Shown here piece after piece: positions 9,341 to 22,900 of a DNA stretch of 64,000 nucleotides. The translations under genes and the position numbers were made by a program. Below the pieces are notes generated by a model. The model did not search any database. It was not told where the DNA came from and saw nothing but the letters and a program-made list of their open reading frames with translations. Source of the stretch: Drechmeria coniospora (Eukaryota > Ascomycota > Sordariomycetes > Hypocreales > Ophiocordycipitaceae); assembly GCF_001625195.1 (NCBI RefSeq), contig NC_054391.1, forward strand, positions 7,327,157 to 7,391,156, written 5' to 3'. Within the stretch, counting starts at the first letter, position 1, and the number at the start of each line of letters is the position of its first letter.

Positions 9341-10956
9341 TCTAGCCCTTCAAGTTATTAACGCATCTTGCTTTTATTGTCAGAATAGTCCAGCCACAGT
9401 GGGCCGGTCTTCAAGGCTCAAGCAGATGTGAGCGAGTAACGAACCCAATGATTACTAGCGAGAGGGTTTAGAGTTTTACAAATCTGTTCACACATACGGA
9501 GTAACGACCCTGATTGACCCCAAATCTAAGCTGGACCATTCTTAATATTACCCACTTCCTTGGCCGGTACCCTATTAGCCAATCTCTCTAGCTCGACTAA
9601 TAGACCCATTGGATCCTATCTGGAATGGCGCTAACATCGTGAGACGGAACCATAAAAGATGGGTACTGGAATGCGGGAAGTGTGGGGATTGTAGTACTTG
9701 TTTGTACATTGTCTCGTATCGTAGGGATGCATGCTCCTGTTGCAAGCGATGTAACTTGACACTTCGTCCACCTTCTTCTCAGTGCATAACACAAGGAGTG
9801 AGAATCCGCCACGGTTGGCAAACTTACTGGCGTACAGCATGGAATACCTCACCCAATAAATACCGCCGCCTTTATCCTCTTGCAGAATTAGTTCACCAAT
9901 AGTCAAGAATGTGCCCCACTGGCAACGCGTAGTACAACCACTACCGACTGAACTGCTACGCCTTGTGGCCACACGTCCGGTCACACATCTATTTTCATGC
10001 CCGGCGCAATACAATATCGCAACTGCTCTGTCGATGCTGGCAAATAACCCAGAAGCACCAGCAGATACAGAAGACTCCGACTGAGATGTCGAGATGTCTG
10101 GAACACTGTGTTTCGCTGCAAAGGCTTAACCCCCAAGCCGAACATGGCGTCTTAGCCAAGATAAGCCGAATGAGCCCACAATCATATAATCACGAGGGAA
10201 TGTTTCAAATGAAGATATGAGCCGTTTTCCGAAAAGTCTATCCGGCATCCAATCCTCAGACTATGTGTGGCATATCCGTACAGATGAGATTCACCGAACT
10301 AGCCCGCCCGTATAGCATGTATTGGCCAGTTAAAACTTTCCGCTACTCGTAGCATCCAAATGACATGTTAACCACTACACTACTGGCTTGACAGCAGCCA
10401 TTCCTATCGAAAGCATGGCCGGTGAACATGGATGCATCCCAATACGACGAGCGAGGCCGGACCTGCTGACAGCTATTCCTTCCCGTCGTCGAATGGATAG
10501 GACCCGCATGCCGGGCACGTTAGGAATGGAAATTCCATGATAGTGGAATATCATTGTAGAGTATCGCTATTAGAATCACATTTTCGCTCCTACTAAATGG
10601 AAAGCAGGACAAGTGATCTAGTGGATAAGCCCATTGTCCCAATAATATTGCTCAAAAACCGCTCTTGCACCCCTGGGGTGGCGTCTCTTAATGTAGACGG
10701 AAACGGCAGGGCAACTATACATTGACTAACTGCCGAAGGCCTACTACTAGAAACTATTCGAGGTGCTAGCTCGAACCCAATCCAGGTAGTAGTAGTTATT
10801 AAAGGTGATAATATCCCCCGAAATCATGCTCTTATAATCTACTCATAATTTGGAGACATTAATGCCCACTATGATTTGATCTCTTTTTCGCCCTTAATAA
10901 TTGTATCAAGGTTTTAAATCATCTTTGAATGGGTTTTTTCTTACACATATGTCACT
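9341..10956. other. Intergenic region upstream of adhesin B, no gene recognised
   Basis: About 1.6 kb with only short, unconvincing ORFs; the longest is 127 codons at 9631-10014 on the minus strand and matches no family I know. The last few hundred bases should hold the adhesin B promoter; they are AT-rich (TTTTTTCTTACACATATG just before the start). A four-codon upstream ORF (10949-10960) overlaps the proposed start codon. Confidence 0.5.
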
Positions 10957-13900
10957 ATGAACCTCATTAATCTAAAGATATTAGGCATACTAGGATCGCT
11001 TCTTCTCTTGGTTTTCGGACATGATCATTCTTGCCGCGGCGGTATTATTGTAGTCGAAAAGCAACCGATAGAGTATGCTTGCTCGGACCTTACGACCCTA
11101 AGGGGTATCCTTCGGTAATTGCAACTCCAACCACTCTTCACTAGATAGTTTGTTAACGTTAGCAATTAGCACTTATACATGGTGTCCAGATATTGTAACA
11201 GCTACTACCCAAGGACTAATTCCAGGCACATCGACAATCTGGCCAAATCCTGACTGCACGTCTGGATGTACTGTAAGTGTTATCGTTACAGTTACTGGCA
11301 CGGTATCTAGCACTAAACCAACCCTCCTTACGACCGTTACGGTTACGGGGGAAACACCTGGAACTACGACTATCTTGCCGCCAAACGGATGTGTTACTGG
11401 ATGTACAACCAGTATTGTCGTTACGATTACCGGCAGAATTATCACCCGTACCACCTTAGGACCAGCTCCAGGAACTTCAACGAATTTACCAGCGAGCGGA
11501 TGCGTTACTAATTGTGTTACAACTATTATTGTTACCCAAACAGGCGCTATAGTAACTGTTTCAGTCCCAGGACCGACTCCTGGAACATCTACAATCCCTC
11601 CACCAGCTGGATGCACTACAAGCTGTACTACTAGCATTTTCGTTACTGTTACCGAAGGAGCTATTACCCGCACTACCTTAGGACCGGCTCCGGGAACCTC
11701 GACAATTCTGCCACCCGATGGGTGTATTACTGGCTGCGTTACAACAATCATTGTAACCCAAACAGGAGCAATAGTAACTACTACAACCGCAGGACCAATT
11801 GCAGGAACGACTACAATCCCTCCTGCCGCTGGGTGTACTACAAGCTGCACTACCAGCGTTATTGTTACTGTTACTGGCCAAGTTATTACCCAGACTACAT
11901 TGGGACCGATTCCGGGAACATCAACAGTATTGCCACCCCCCGGGTGTATTACGAATTGCATTACGACTATTATCGTTACTCAAACAGGCGCAATAGTAAC
12001 TATTACAACTGCAGGACCAATTGCTGGAACATCTACAATCACTCCTGCTGCTGGATGTACCACAAGCTGCACTACTAGCGTTATTGTTACTGTTACTGGC
12101 GGAGCTATTACCCAGACTACATTGGGACCGATCCCGGGAACATCAACAGTATTGCCACCCCCCGGGTGTATTACGAATTGCATTACGACTATTATCGTTA
12201 CTCAAACAGGCGCAATAGTAACTATTACTACTGCAGGACCGATTGCTGGAACATCTACAATTCCTCCTCCCATTGGGTGTACTACAAGCTGCACTACTAG
12301 CGTTATTGTTACTGTTACTGGCGGAGCTATTACCCAGACTATATTGGGACCGATTCCGGGAACATCGACAGTATTACCACCCCCCGGGTGTATTACGAAT
12401 TGCATTACGACTATTATCGTTACCCAAACAGGCGCAATAGTAACTATTACTACTGCAGGACCAATTGCAGGAACGTCTACAATCCCTCCTCCCGCTGGGT
12501 GTACTATAAGCTGTACTACTAGCGTTATTATTACTGTTACTGGCCAAGTTATCACCCAGACTACATTGGGACCGATTCCAGGAACATCAACAGTATTGCC
12601 ACCCCCCGGGTGTATTACGAATTGCATCACGACTATTATCGTTACCCAAACAGGCGCAATAGTAACTACTACAACTGCAGGACCAATTGCAGGTACATCT
12701 ACGATCCTTCCTCCCGCTGGGTGTACTATAAGTTGTACTACCAGCGTTATTGTTACTGTTACTGGCCAAGTTATCACCCAGGCTACATTGGGACCGGTTC
12801 CGGGAACATCGACAATATTACCACCCGCTGGGTGTATTTCAAATTGTATTACGACTATTATCGTTACCCAAACAGGTTTCCTTAGAACAGTTACAACCGT
12901 AGGTCCGAGTGCGGGAACATCAACAATCCCTCCACCAGCTGGTTGCATTACAAGCTGCACCACTAATATTGTTATTACAATCACCGCTGGTATTCAAACT
13001 CAGACAATATTGGGCCAGACAGCAGGAACCTCAACGATTCTACCACCCGAAGGATGTACTATTAGTTGTATTACGACCGTTATCGTTACCGAAACTGCTG
13101 CAGTTACAACTATTAGAACCCCTGGACCTAGTGCGGGAACATCCACAATCCTACCACCACCTGGATGCATTACAAGCTGCACTACTAGAATTATTGTCAC
13201 TATTACTGCCGGCATATTAACACGGACAATTTTAGGACAGAGACCGGGAACTACAACAATTCTACCATTCGCGGGGTGTATTGATAACTGTATTACATCT
13301 GTTATCGTTACCCAAACAGGCGATGTTACAACCATAACCACCTCAGGGTCAGTTCCAGGTACGACAACGATTATTCCGCCAGTAGATTGTACGCATCCCT
13401 GCACAACAACCATTATTGTTACTACAACCCCGAGTGAGCCTCCAGATACTATTGTAACTAGGATAACTACCGATTCAGTTGCGGGTACAAAAACAATCAC
13501 ACCACCGCCCGATTGTACGCATCCTTGCACAACAAGTGTTATTATTGCAGTTTTATCAATTCCACCGACAGATGCGATAGTTTATTCCACAGTAACTGGA
13601 CCAATACCTGGTACAAGTACAATCACTCCACCAGTTGACTGTACGCACCCTTGTACAACAAGCATTATAGTTACCATAACATCCAATCAACCTCCTGATA
13701 CAGCTGTCACAACCACAGTTACCGGTTCAGCTCCAGGCACAATCACTATTACGCCGCCAGCTGGCTGTATACATCCATGCACAACCAGCATTATTGTTAC
13801 GGTAACATCCAATCAACCTCCTGATACAGCTATTACAACCACAGTTTCCGGTTCAGCTGCCGGTACAAGCACAATTACGCCACCTGCCGACTGCACACAT

Positions 13901-16900
13901 CCATGCACGACAACTATTATTGTAACGACTGTTGCAGCAACGACTACGGCAGATGTAGCTACAACTACGACAGTCACTGGATCGATTCCAGGCACAAGCA
14001 CTATTACGCCGCCCGCTGGCTGCATACATCCTTGCACAACCAGCATTATTGTTACCGTTACATCTAATCAACCTCCTGATGTTGCTATCACAACAACGGT
14101 TTCCGGTTCAGCTGCCGGTACAAGCACAATTACGCCACCTGCCGACTGCACACATCCATGCACGACAACTATTATTGTAACGACTGTTGCAGCAACGACT
14201 ACGGCAGATGTAGCTACAACTACGACAGTCACTGGATCGATTCCAGGCACAAGCACTATTACACCACCCGCTGGCTGTATACATCCTTGCACTACCAGCA
14301 TTGTTGTTACGGTAACATCCAATCAACCTCCTGGTACAGCTATTACAACTACAGTTTCCGGCTCAGCTGCCGGTACAAGCACAATTACGCCACCTGCCGA
14401 CTGCACACATCCATGCACGACAACTATTATTGTAACGACTGTTGCAGCAACGACTACGGCAGATGTAGCTACAACTACGACAGTCACTGGATCGATTCCA
14501 GGCACAAGCACTATTACGCCGCCTGCTGGCTGCATACATCCTTGTACTACCAGCATTATTGTTACCGTTACATCTAATCAACCACCTAATACAGCAATCA
14601 CAACAACAGTTTCTGGTTCGGTTCCCGGTACAAGCACAATTACACCACCATCCGGTTGCACACCTCCATGCACGACAACTATTATTATCACGAGTGTTCC
14701 AGATATGTCAACTGCAGATGTGGTAACAACTTCGACAGTCACCGGATCGATTCCAGGAACAAGCACTATTACGCCGCCCGCTGGCTGTATACATCCTTGC
14801 ACAACCAGCATTATTATTACCGTAACATCTATTCCGCCACCTAATACAGCAATCACAACTACGGTTTCTGGTTCCGTTCCCGGTACAAGCACCATTACTC
14901 CACCCGCCGGCTGCACACCTCCATGCACGACAACTATTATTATCACGAGTGTTCCAGATATGTCAACAACTTCAGCAGATGTAGCAACAACTACGACAGT
15001 CACCGGATCGATTCCAGGCACAAGCACTATTACACCACCCACTGACTGTATACATCCTTGCACAACCAGCATTATTGTTACCGTAACATCTATTCAACCA
15101 CCTGATACAGCTATCACAACCACAGTTACCGGTTCAGTTCCAGGCACGAGCACTATTACGCCGTCAGCTGGATGTATACATCCTTGCACAACCAGCATTG
15201 TTGTTACTATAACATCCGATCAACCACCAGATACAGCAATTACAACAACAGTTTCCGGTTCAGTTCCAGGTACAAGCACAATTACGCCACCCGCTGGCTG
15301 TATACATCCTTGCACAACCAGCATTATTGTTACCGTTACATCGAATCAACCATCTGATACAGCTATTACGACGACCGTTTCCGGTTCGGTTCCAGGAACA
15401 AGCACTATTACGCCGCCTGCGGGCTGCACACATCCATGCACCACAAGTATTATTATAACGACTGTTGCAGATGTAGCAACAACTACGACAGTCACCGGAT
15501 CGATTCCAGGCACAAGCACTATTACACCACCCGCTGACTGTACACACCCTTGCACAACAAGCGTTATTGTTACCGTTACATTCACTCAACCTCCTGATAC
15601 AGCTATCACAACCACAATTACCGGTTCAGTTCCAGGCACCAGCACTATCACGCCGTCTTCTGGCTGTTTACACCCTTGCACAACCAGCATTATTGTTACC
15701 GTTACATCTAATCAACCTCCAGATACAGCCGTTACAGCCACTGTTTCTGGTTCAGTTCCAGGAACAAGTACGATTACGCCACCCACCGACTGCACCCACC
15801 CATGTACTACAAGTATCATTGTAACGACAGTTCCGGATGCAGTAGTAACAACTACAGTTTCTGGCTCCATTCCTGGCACAATTACAATTACACCGCCCGC
15901 CGGCTGCACACATCCATGCACCACAAGTATTATTATAACGACTGTAGCAGATGTAGCAACAACAACAACAGTCACTGGATCCATTCCAGGCACAAGTACT
16001 ATTACTCCATCTTCTGGCTGTATACCTCCTTGCACAACAAGCATTATTGTTACCGTTACATCTAATCAACCTCCTGACACAGCAATTACCACTACTGTTT
16101 CCGGTTCGGTTCCAGGTACAAGCACAATTACACCACCCGCCGGCTGCACCCACCCATGTACTACAAGTATTATTGTAACAACAGTTCCGGATACAGTAAT
16201 TACCACTACAGTTTCCGGTTCGATTCCTGGTACAAGCACAATTACACCACCCGCCGGCTGCACACATCCATGCACCGCAAGTATTATTGTAACGACTGTT
16301 GCAGATGTAGCAACAACTACGACAGTCACTGGATCTGTTCCAGGCACAAGTACTATCACGCCATCATCTGGCTGTATACACCCTTGCACAACAAGCATTA
16401 TCGTTACCGTTACATCTAATCAACCTCCTGATACAGCCATCACAACTACAGTTTCTGGTTCGGTTCCAGGAACAAGTACAATTACACCACCCGCCGGCTG
16501 CACACATCCATGCACTACAACTATTATTGTAACAAGTGTTGGCAATACGGCAACAACAACAACAGTCACTGGATCTGTTCCAGGTACAAGCACTATTACT
16601 CCATCTTCTGGCTGCATACCTCCTTGCACAACAAGCATTATCGTTACCATTACATCCAATCAACCGCCTGATACAGCCATTACGACTACAGTTTCCGGTT
16701 CGATTCCTGGTACAAGTACGATTACGCCACCCGTTGGCTGCACCCACCCATGTACTACAAGTATCATTGTAACGACAGTTCCGGATGCAGTAGTAACAAC
16801 TACAGTTTCTGGTTCAGTTCCTGGCACAATTACAATTACACCGCCCGCCGGTTGCACACATCCATGCACCACAAGTATTATTATAACGACTGTAGCAGAT

Positions 16901-19900
16901 GTAGCAACAACAACGACAGTTACTGGGTCCGTTCCAGGCACAAGCACTATCACGCCGTCTTCTGGCTGTATACACCCTTGCACAACAAGCATTATTGTTA
17001 CCGTTACATCCAATCAACCGCCTGATACAGCCATTACAACTACAGTTTCCGGTTCGATCCCAGGTACAAGTACGATTACGCCACCCGCTGGCTGCACCCA
17101 CCCATGTACTACAAGTATCATTGTAACGACAGTTCCGGATGCAGTTGTAACAACTACAGTTTCTGGCTCGATTCCAGGTACAATTACAATTACACCGCCC
17201 GCCGGCTGCACACATCCATGCACTACAAGTATCATTATAACAACTGTGGCAGATGTAGCAACAACAACGACAGTTACTGGGTCCGTTCCAGGCACAAGCA
17301 CTATTACGCCGTCTTCTGGCTGTATTCACCCGTGCACAACCAGCATTATTGTTACTGTTACATCCAATCAGCCTCCTGATACAGCGATTACCACTACGGT
17401 TTCCGGTTCGGTTCCAGGAACAAGCACAATTACGCCACCCGCCGGCTGCACCCACCCATGTACTACAAGTATTATTGTAACGACAGTTCCGGATGCAGTA
17501 GTAACAACTACAGTTTCTGGTTCGATCCCTGGCACAATTACAATTACACCGCCTGCTGGCTGCACACATCCATGCACCACAAGTATAATTGTAACGACTG
17601 TGGCAGATGTAGCAACAACTACGACAGTCACTGGATCTGTTCCAGGCACAAGTACCATCACGCCATCTTCTGGCTGTATACACCCTTGCACCACAAGCAT
17701 TATTGTTACCGTTACATCCAATCAACCGCCTGATACAGCCATTACAACTACGGTTTCCGGTTCAATTCCAGGTACAAGCACAATTACACCACCCGCCGGC
17801 TGCACCCACCCATGTACTACAAGTATTATCGTAACGACAGTTCCGGATGCAGTAGTAACAACTACAGTTTCTGGCTCTATTCCGGGTACAATTACAATTA
17901 CACCGCCCGCCGGCTGCACACATCCATGCACTACAAGTATTATTATCACGACTGTAGCAGATGTAGCAACAACTACGACAGTCACTGGATCTGTTCCAGG
18001 CACAAGCACTATTACACCGTCCTCTGGGTGTATTCACCCTTGCACAACCAGCATTATTGTTACCGTTACATCCAATCAACCGCCTGATACAGCCGTTACG
18101 AATACAGTTTCTGGTTCAATTCCAGGTACAAGTACGATTACGCCACCCACCGACTGCACCCACCCATGTACTACAAGTATCATTGTAACGACAGTTCCGG
18201 ATGCAGTAATAACAACTACAGTTTCTGGCTCTATTCCTGGCACAATTACAATTACACCGCCCGCCGGTTGCACGCATCCATGCACTACAAGTATTATTAT
18301 AACGACTGTAGCAGATGTAGCAACAACAACGACAGTTACTGGGTCCGTTCCAGGCACAAGCACTATCACGCCATCTTCTGGCTGTATTCACCCGTGCACA
18401 ACAAGCATTATTGTTACCGTTACATCCAATCAACCTCCTGACACAGCGATTACCACTACAGTTTCCGGTTCGGTTCCAGGAACAAGCACAATTACACCAC
18501 CCGTTGGCTGTACCCACCCATGTACTACAAGTATCATCGTAACGACAGTTCCGGATGCAGTAGTAACAACTACAGTTTCCGGTTCGATCCCTGGCACAAT
18601 TACAATTACACCGCCCGCCGGCTGCACACATCCATGCACTACAAGTATAATTGTAACGACTGTAGCAGATGTAGCAACAACAACGACAGTCACTGGATCT
18701 GTTCCAGGCACAAGTACCATATCGCCATCTTCTGGCTGTATACACCCTTGCACAACAAGCATTATTGTTACCGTTACATCCAATCAACCGCCTGATACAG
18801 CGATTACAACTACGGTTTCCGGTTCGATTCCTGGTACAAGTACGATTACGCCACCCGTTGGCTGTACCCATCCATGTACTACAAGTATTATCGTAACGAC
18901 AGTTCCGGATGCAGTAGTAACAACTACAGTTTCTGGCTCGATTCCGGGTACAATTACAATTACACCGCCCGCCGGCTGCACACATCCATGCACTACAAGT
19001 ATTATTATCACGACTGTAGCAGATGTAGCAACAACTACGACAGTCACTGGATCTGTTCCAGGTACAAGCACTATTACACCGTCCTCTGGGTGTATTCACC
19101 CTTGCACAACCAGCATTATTGTTACCGTTACATCCAATCAACCGCCTGATACAGCCGTTACGAATACAGTTTCTGGTTCAATTCCAGGTACAAGTACGAT
19201 TACGCCACCCACCGACTGCACCCACCCATGTACTACTAGTATTATCGTAACGACAGTCCCGGATGCAGTAGTAACAACTACAGTTTCCGGTTCGGTTCCT
19301 GGCACAATTACAATTACACCGCCCGCCGGCTGCACACATCCATGCACTACAAGTATCATTATAACAACTGTTGTGGATACGGCAACTACTACAACAGTTA
19401 CTGGATCCGTTCCAGGCACAAGCACTATTACGCCGTCCTCTGGCTGCATACACCCATGCACAACAAGCATAATTGTTACCGTTACATCCAATCAACCCCC
19501 TGATACAGCCATCACAACTACGATTTCCGGTTCGATCCCAGGTACAAGTACGATTACGCCACCCGCTGGCTGCACCCACCCATGTACTACAAGTATCATT
19601 GTAACGACAGTTCCGGATGCAGTAGTAACAACTACAGTTTCTGGCTCGGTTCCAGGTACAAGCACAATTACACCACCTGCCGGCTGCACACATCCATGCA
19701 CCACAAGTATTATTATAACGACTGTTGTAGATACAGCAACAACAACGACAGTCACTGGATCCATTCCAGGCACAAGCACTATTACGCCTTCCTCTGGCTG
19801 TATACACCCTTGCACAACAAGCATTATTGTTACCGTTACATCCAATCAACCTCCTGATACAGCCATCACAACTACAGTTTCTGGTTCGGTTCCAGGTACA

Positions 19901-22900
19901 ACCACGATTACGCCACCCACTGGCTGCACCCACCCATGTACTACAAGTATTATTGTAACGACTGTTGCAGACACGGCAACAACAAGTACCGTTTCTGGCT
20001 CGGTCCCTGGCACAAGCACGATTACGCCGCCGCCTAATTGTACCCATCCTTGCACAACGACCGTTATTGTCACTGTAACAACGCGTCAACCCCCAGATAC
20101 AGCTACAACTACAACAGTGTCCGGATCCATTGCTGGTACAAGTACGATTACGCCGCCCGTTGACTGCACTCATCCTTGTACTACTAGTATCATTGTAACA
20201 ACGGTTCCTGATACAGTAGTGACGACAACTGTACGAGGAACCCGTGTTGGCACGAGCACAATTACGCCACAGACAGACTGCACTCATCCCTGCACCACAA
20301 GTATTATCGTAACAACGGTTCCTGACACCGTGGTGACGACAACTGTAAGTGGGACTCGTGTTGGCACGAGTACAATTACGCCACAGACAGACTGCACTCA
20401 CCCCTGCACTACAAGTATCATCGTAACAACGGTTCCTGATACAGTAGTGACGACAACTGTTAGTGGAACTCGTGTTGGCACGAGTACAATTACGCCATCG
20501 ACAGACTGCACTCACCCCTGTACTACAAGGATTATTGTAACGACAGTCAGGGATACGGCAACAACAACAACTGTAGGAGGTACAGCCCGTGGAACAACTA
20601 CTATCACGCCGCCACCCAACTGCACCCATCCTTGCACTACCAGTGTTATCATCACTACAGTTTCCGTTCCGACAGAAGCGTGTATACTGTCCACACTACA
20701 ACCATCATGTGCACCAGCCTCACCATCTGGATTTAAGGCAATCTACTATCCAAATGATGTCGGTACTGGTGGCATCGGATCCATGATTGGACGTGGTCCA
20801 AACTCCTATCTTAACGATTCCCCAATAGCGGAAGCACTAATAAATAGGATATCAGTTCCATACGTCGTGTGCACTATTCCACCGACTCCAAATCCGACCT
20901 GTCCATTCCCACAGCTTACTATTAATGGCTGGACATATCTCGTCGGGTGGACTGGAACAGTATACACAATCCCAGTGGACGCAAATAACTTTACATTTGT
21001 TGACCAAGGCTACTACGTACCACCGACAACTGGAGTCTATACGTTTTGCAGTCTTGTTGATAACGGCGCTTACCTATTCTTTGGCGATGGAAATGCATTC
21101 GAATGTGATACTGGTATAGTCGATCCGAATTCAGTACCAATCCTGGAACAATACTATACGTCTCAACCTACTGGTGGTTCCATCAACCCACAGAAATGTG
21201 TTACGAAGTCCTTAGTAGCTGGCTATGCCTACCCCTTCCGCTTCGTTTTCGGCCAGTGGGGCGTAGGAGGTTATTTCAACTACTTTACCGTTTCACTACC
21301 CGGCCAACCTGTGATTAATCCTGCCGACAATACGCCTGATAATTTCACCGGCTACGCTTATCCGCTCCTCTGTACTCCGCAGCCTCCCGATAAGATAGTA
21401 ACAACAACAGTACCTGGAACCCGGGTCGGCACTTTAACAGTTACACCAGCAACAGACTGCACTCACCCCTGTACTACTAGTGTTATCGTTACGGCACTCC
21501 CTACGGGGGCGTGTGTGCTTACTACGTTGCAACCCTCTTGCGCACCAGCCTCACCATCTGGATTTAAGTTATACTATTATCCAAATAGTCTCGATACTAG
21601 TGCTATTGGTTCCCAGATCGGACGCGGTCCAAACGGCTATCTTAACGAGACTGCGATAGCAGAAGCGCTTACCAACAGGGTCTCAATTGCATTTAATTCA
21701 GTTGGATCACCATTCAGCGTCCCAGTGAATACAAATAACTTTACATTCGTTGACCAAGGCTACTACGTGCCACCGACAACTGGAGTATATACGTTCTGTA
21801 GCCTTGTTGATAACGGCGCTTACTTATTCCTTGGCGATGGGAGTGCGTTCGATTGTGATACAGGTGTCATCAATCCGGCCTCAGTACCACTCCTAGAACA
21901 TTACTATACGTCCGAAGCTAGTGGTGGTTCCATTAACGGTCAGAAATGTGTTAACAAGTCCTTGGTGGCTGACTATGCCTACCCCTTCCGCTTCGTTTAC
22001 GGCCAGTGGGGCGGAGGGTTTTTCAACTACTTTACCGTTTCACTACCAGGTCAACCTGTCATTAATCCTAGTGGCAATACGCCTGATGATTTTACTGGCC
22101 GCGCCTATCCGCTCCTCTGTGTTCCCGATAAGATAGTAACAACAACAGTACCTGGAACCCGGCTTGGCACTCAAACAGTTACACCCTTAGCAGGCTGCAC
22201 TCACCCCTGTACCACTAGTGTTATCGTTACGGCAATCCCTACAGAGGCGTGTGTGCTCGCCACGTTGCAACCCTCTTGCGCACCCGCCTCACCATCTGGA
22301 TTTAAGGCATATTACTATCCAAATGATGTCGGCACTGGTGGTATCGGATCCATGATTGGGCGTGGTCCAAACTCCTATCTTAACGATTCCCCAATAGCAG
22401 AAACACTCATAAACAGGATATCTGTTCCATACGTCGTGTGCACCATTCCACCGACTCCAAATCCGACCTGTCCATTCCCACAGCTTACTATTAATAGCTG
22501 GACATATCTTGTCGGGTGGACTGGAACAGTATATACTATCCCAGTGGACGCAAATAACTTTACATTCGTTGACCAAGGCTACTATGTACCACCGACAACT
22601 GGAATCTATACGTTTTGTAGCCTTGTTGATAACGGCGCTTACTTATTCTTTGGCGATGGGAATGCTTTCGAATGTAGTACAGGTATAGTCAATCCGGCTT
22701 CGATACCAGTCCTGGAACAATACTATACGTCTCAACCTACTGGTGGTTCCATTAACGGTCAGAAATGTGTTACGAAGTACTTAGTTGCTGGCTTTGCCTA
22801 CCCCTTCCGCTTCGTTTTCGGCCAGTGGGGCGTAGGAGGTTATTTCAACTACTTTACCGTTTCACTACCAGGCCAACCTGTCATTAATCCCGCTGACAAT

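Noticed and set aside
9631..10014. 127-codon minus-strand ORF upstream of adhesin B
   Set aside because: Many cysteines but no signal peptide or recognised pattern. Left unannotated; transcript data would decide.
11150..11160. TTG at 11150 as start of adhesin B
   Set aside because: Nuclear fungal genes start at ATG, and an upstream exon with a signal peptide splices in frame.
18116..20629. Long minus-strand frames of 341 and 483 codons inside adhesin B
   Set aside because: Low-complexity reverse readings (Cys/Arg/Asn-rich) of the coding repeats, repeating with the same 354-bp period.
613..20670. Regular repeats as a CRISPR array
   Set aside because: They are coding, in-frame protein repeats in a eukaryote, with no alternating spacers.
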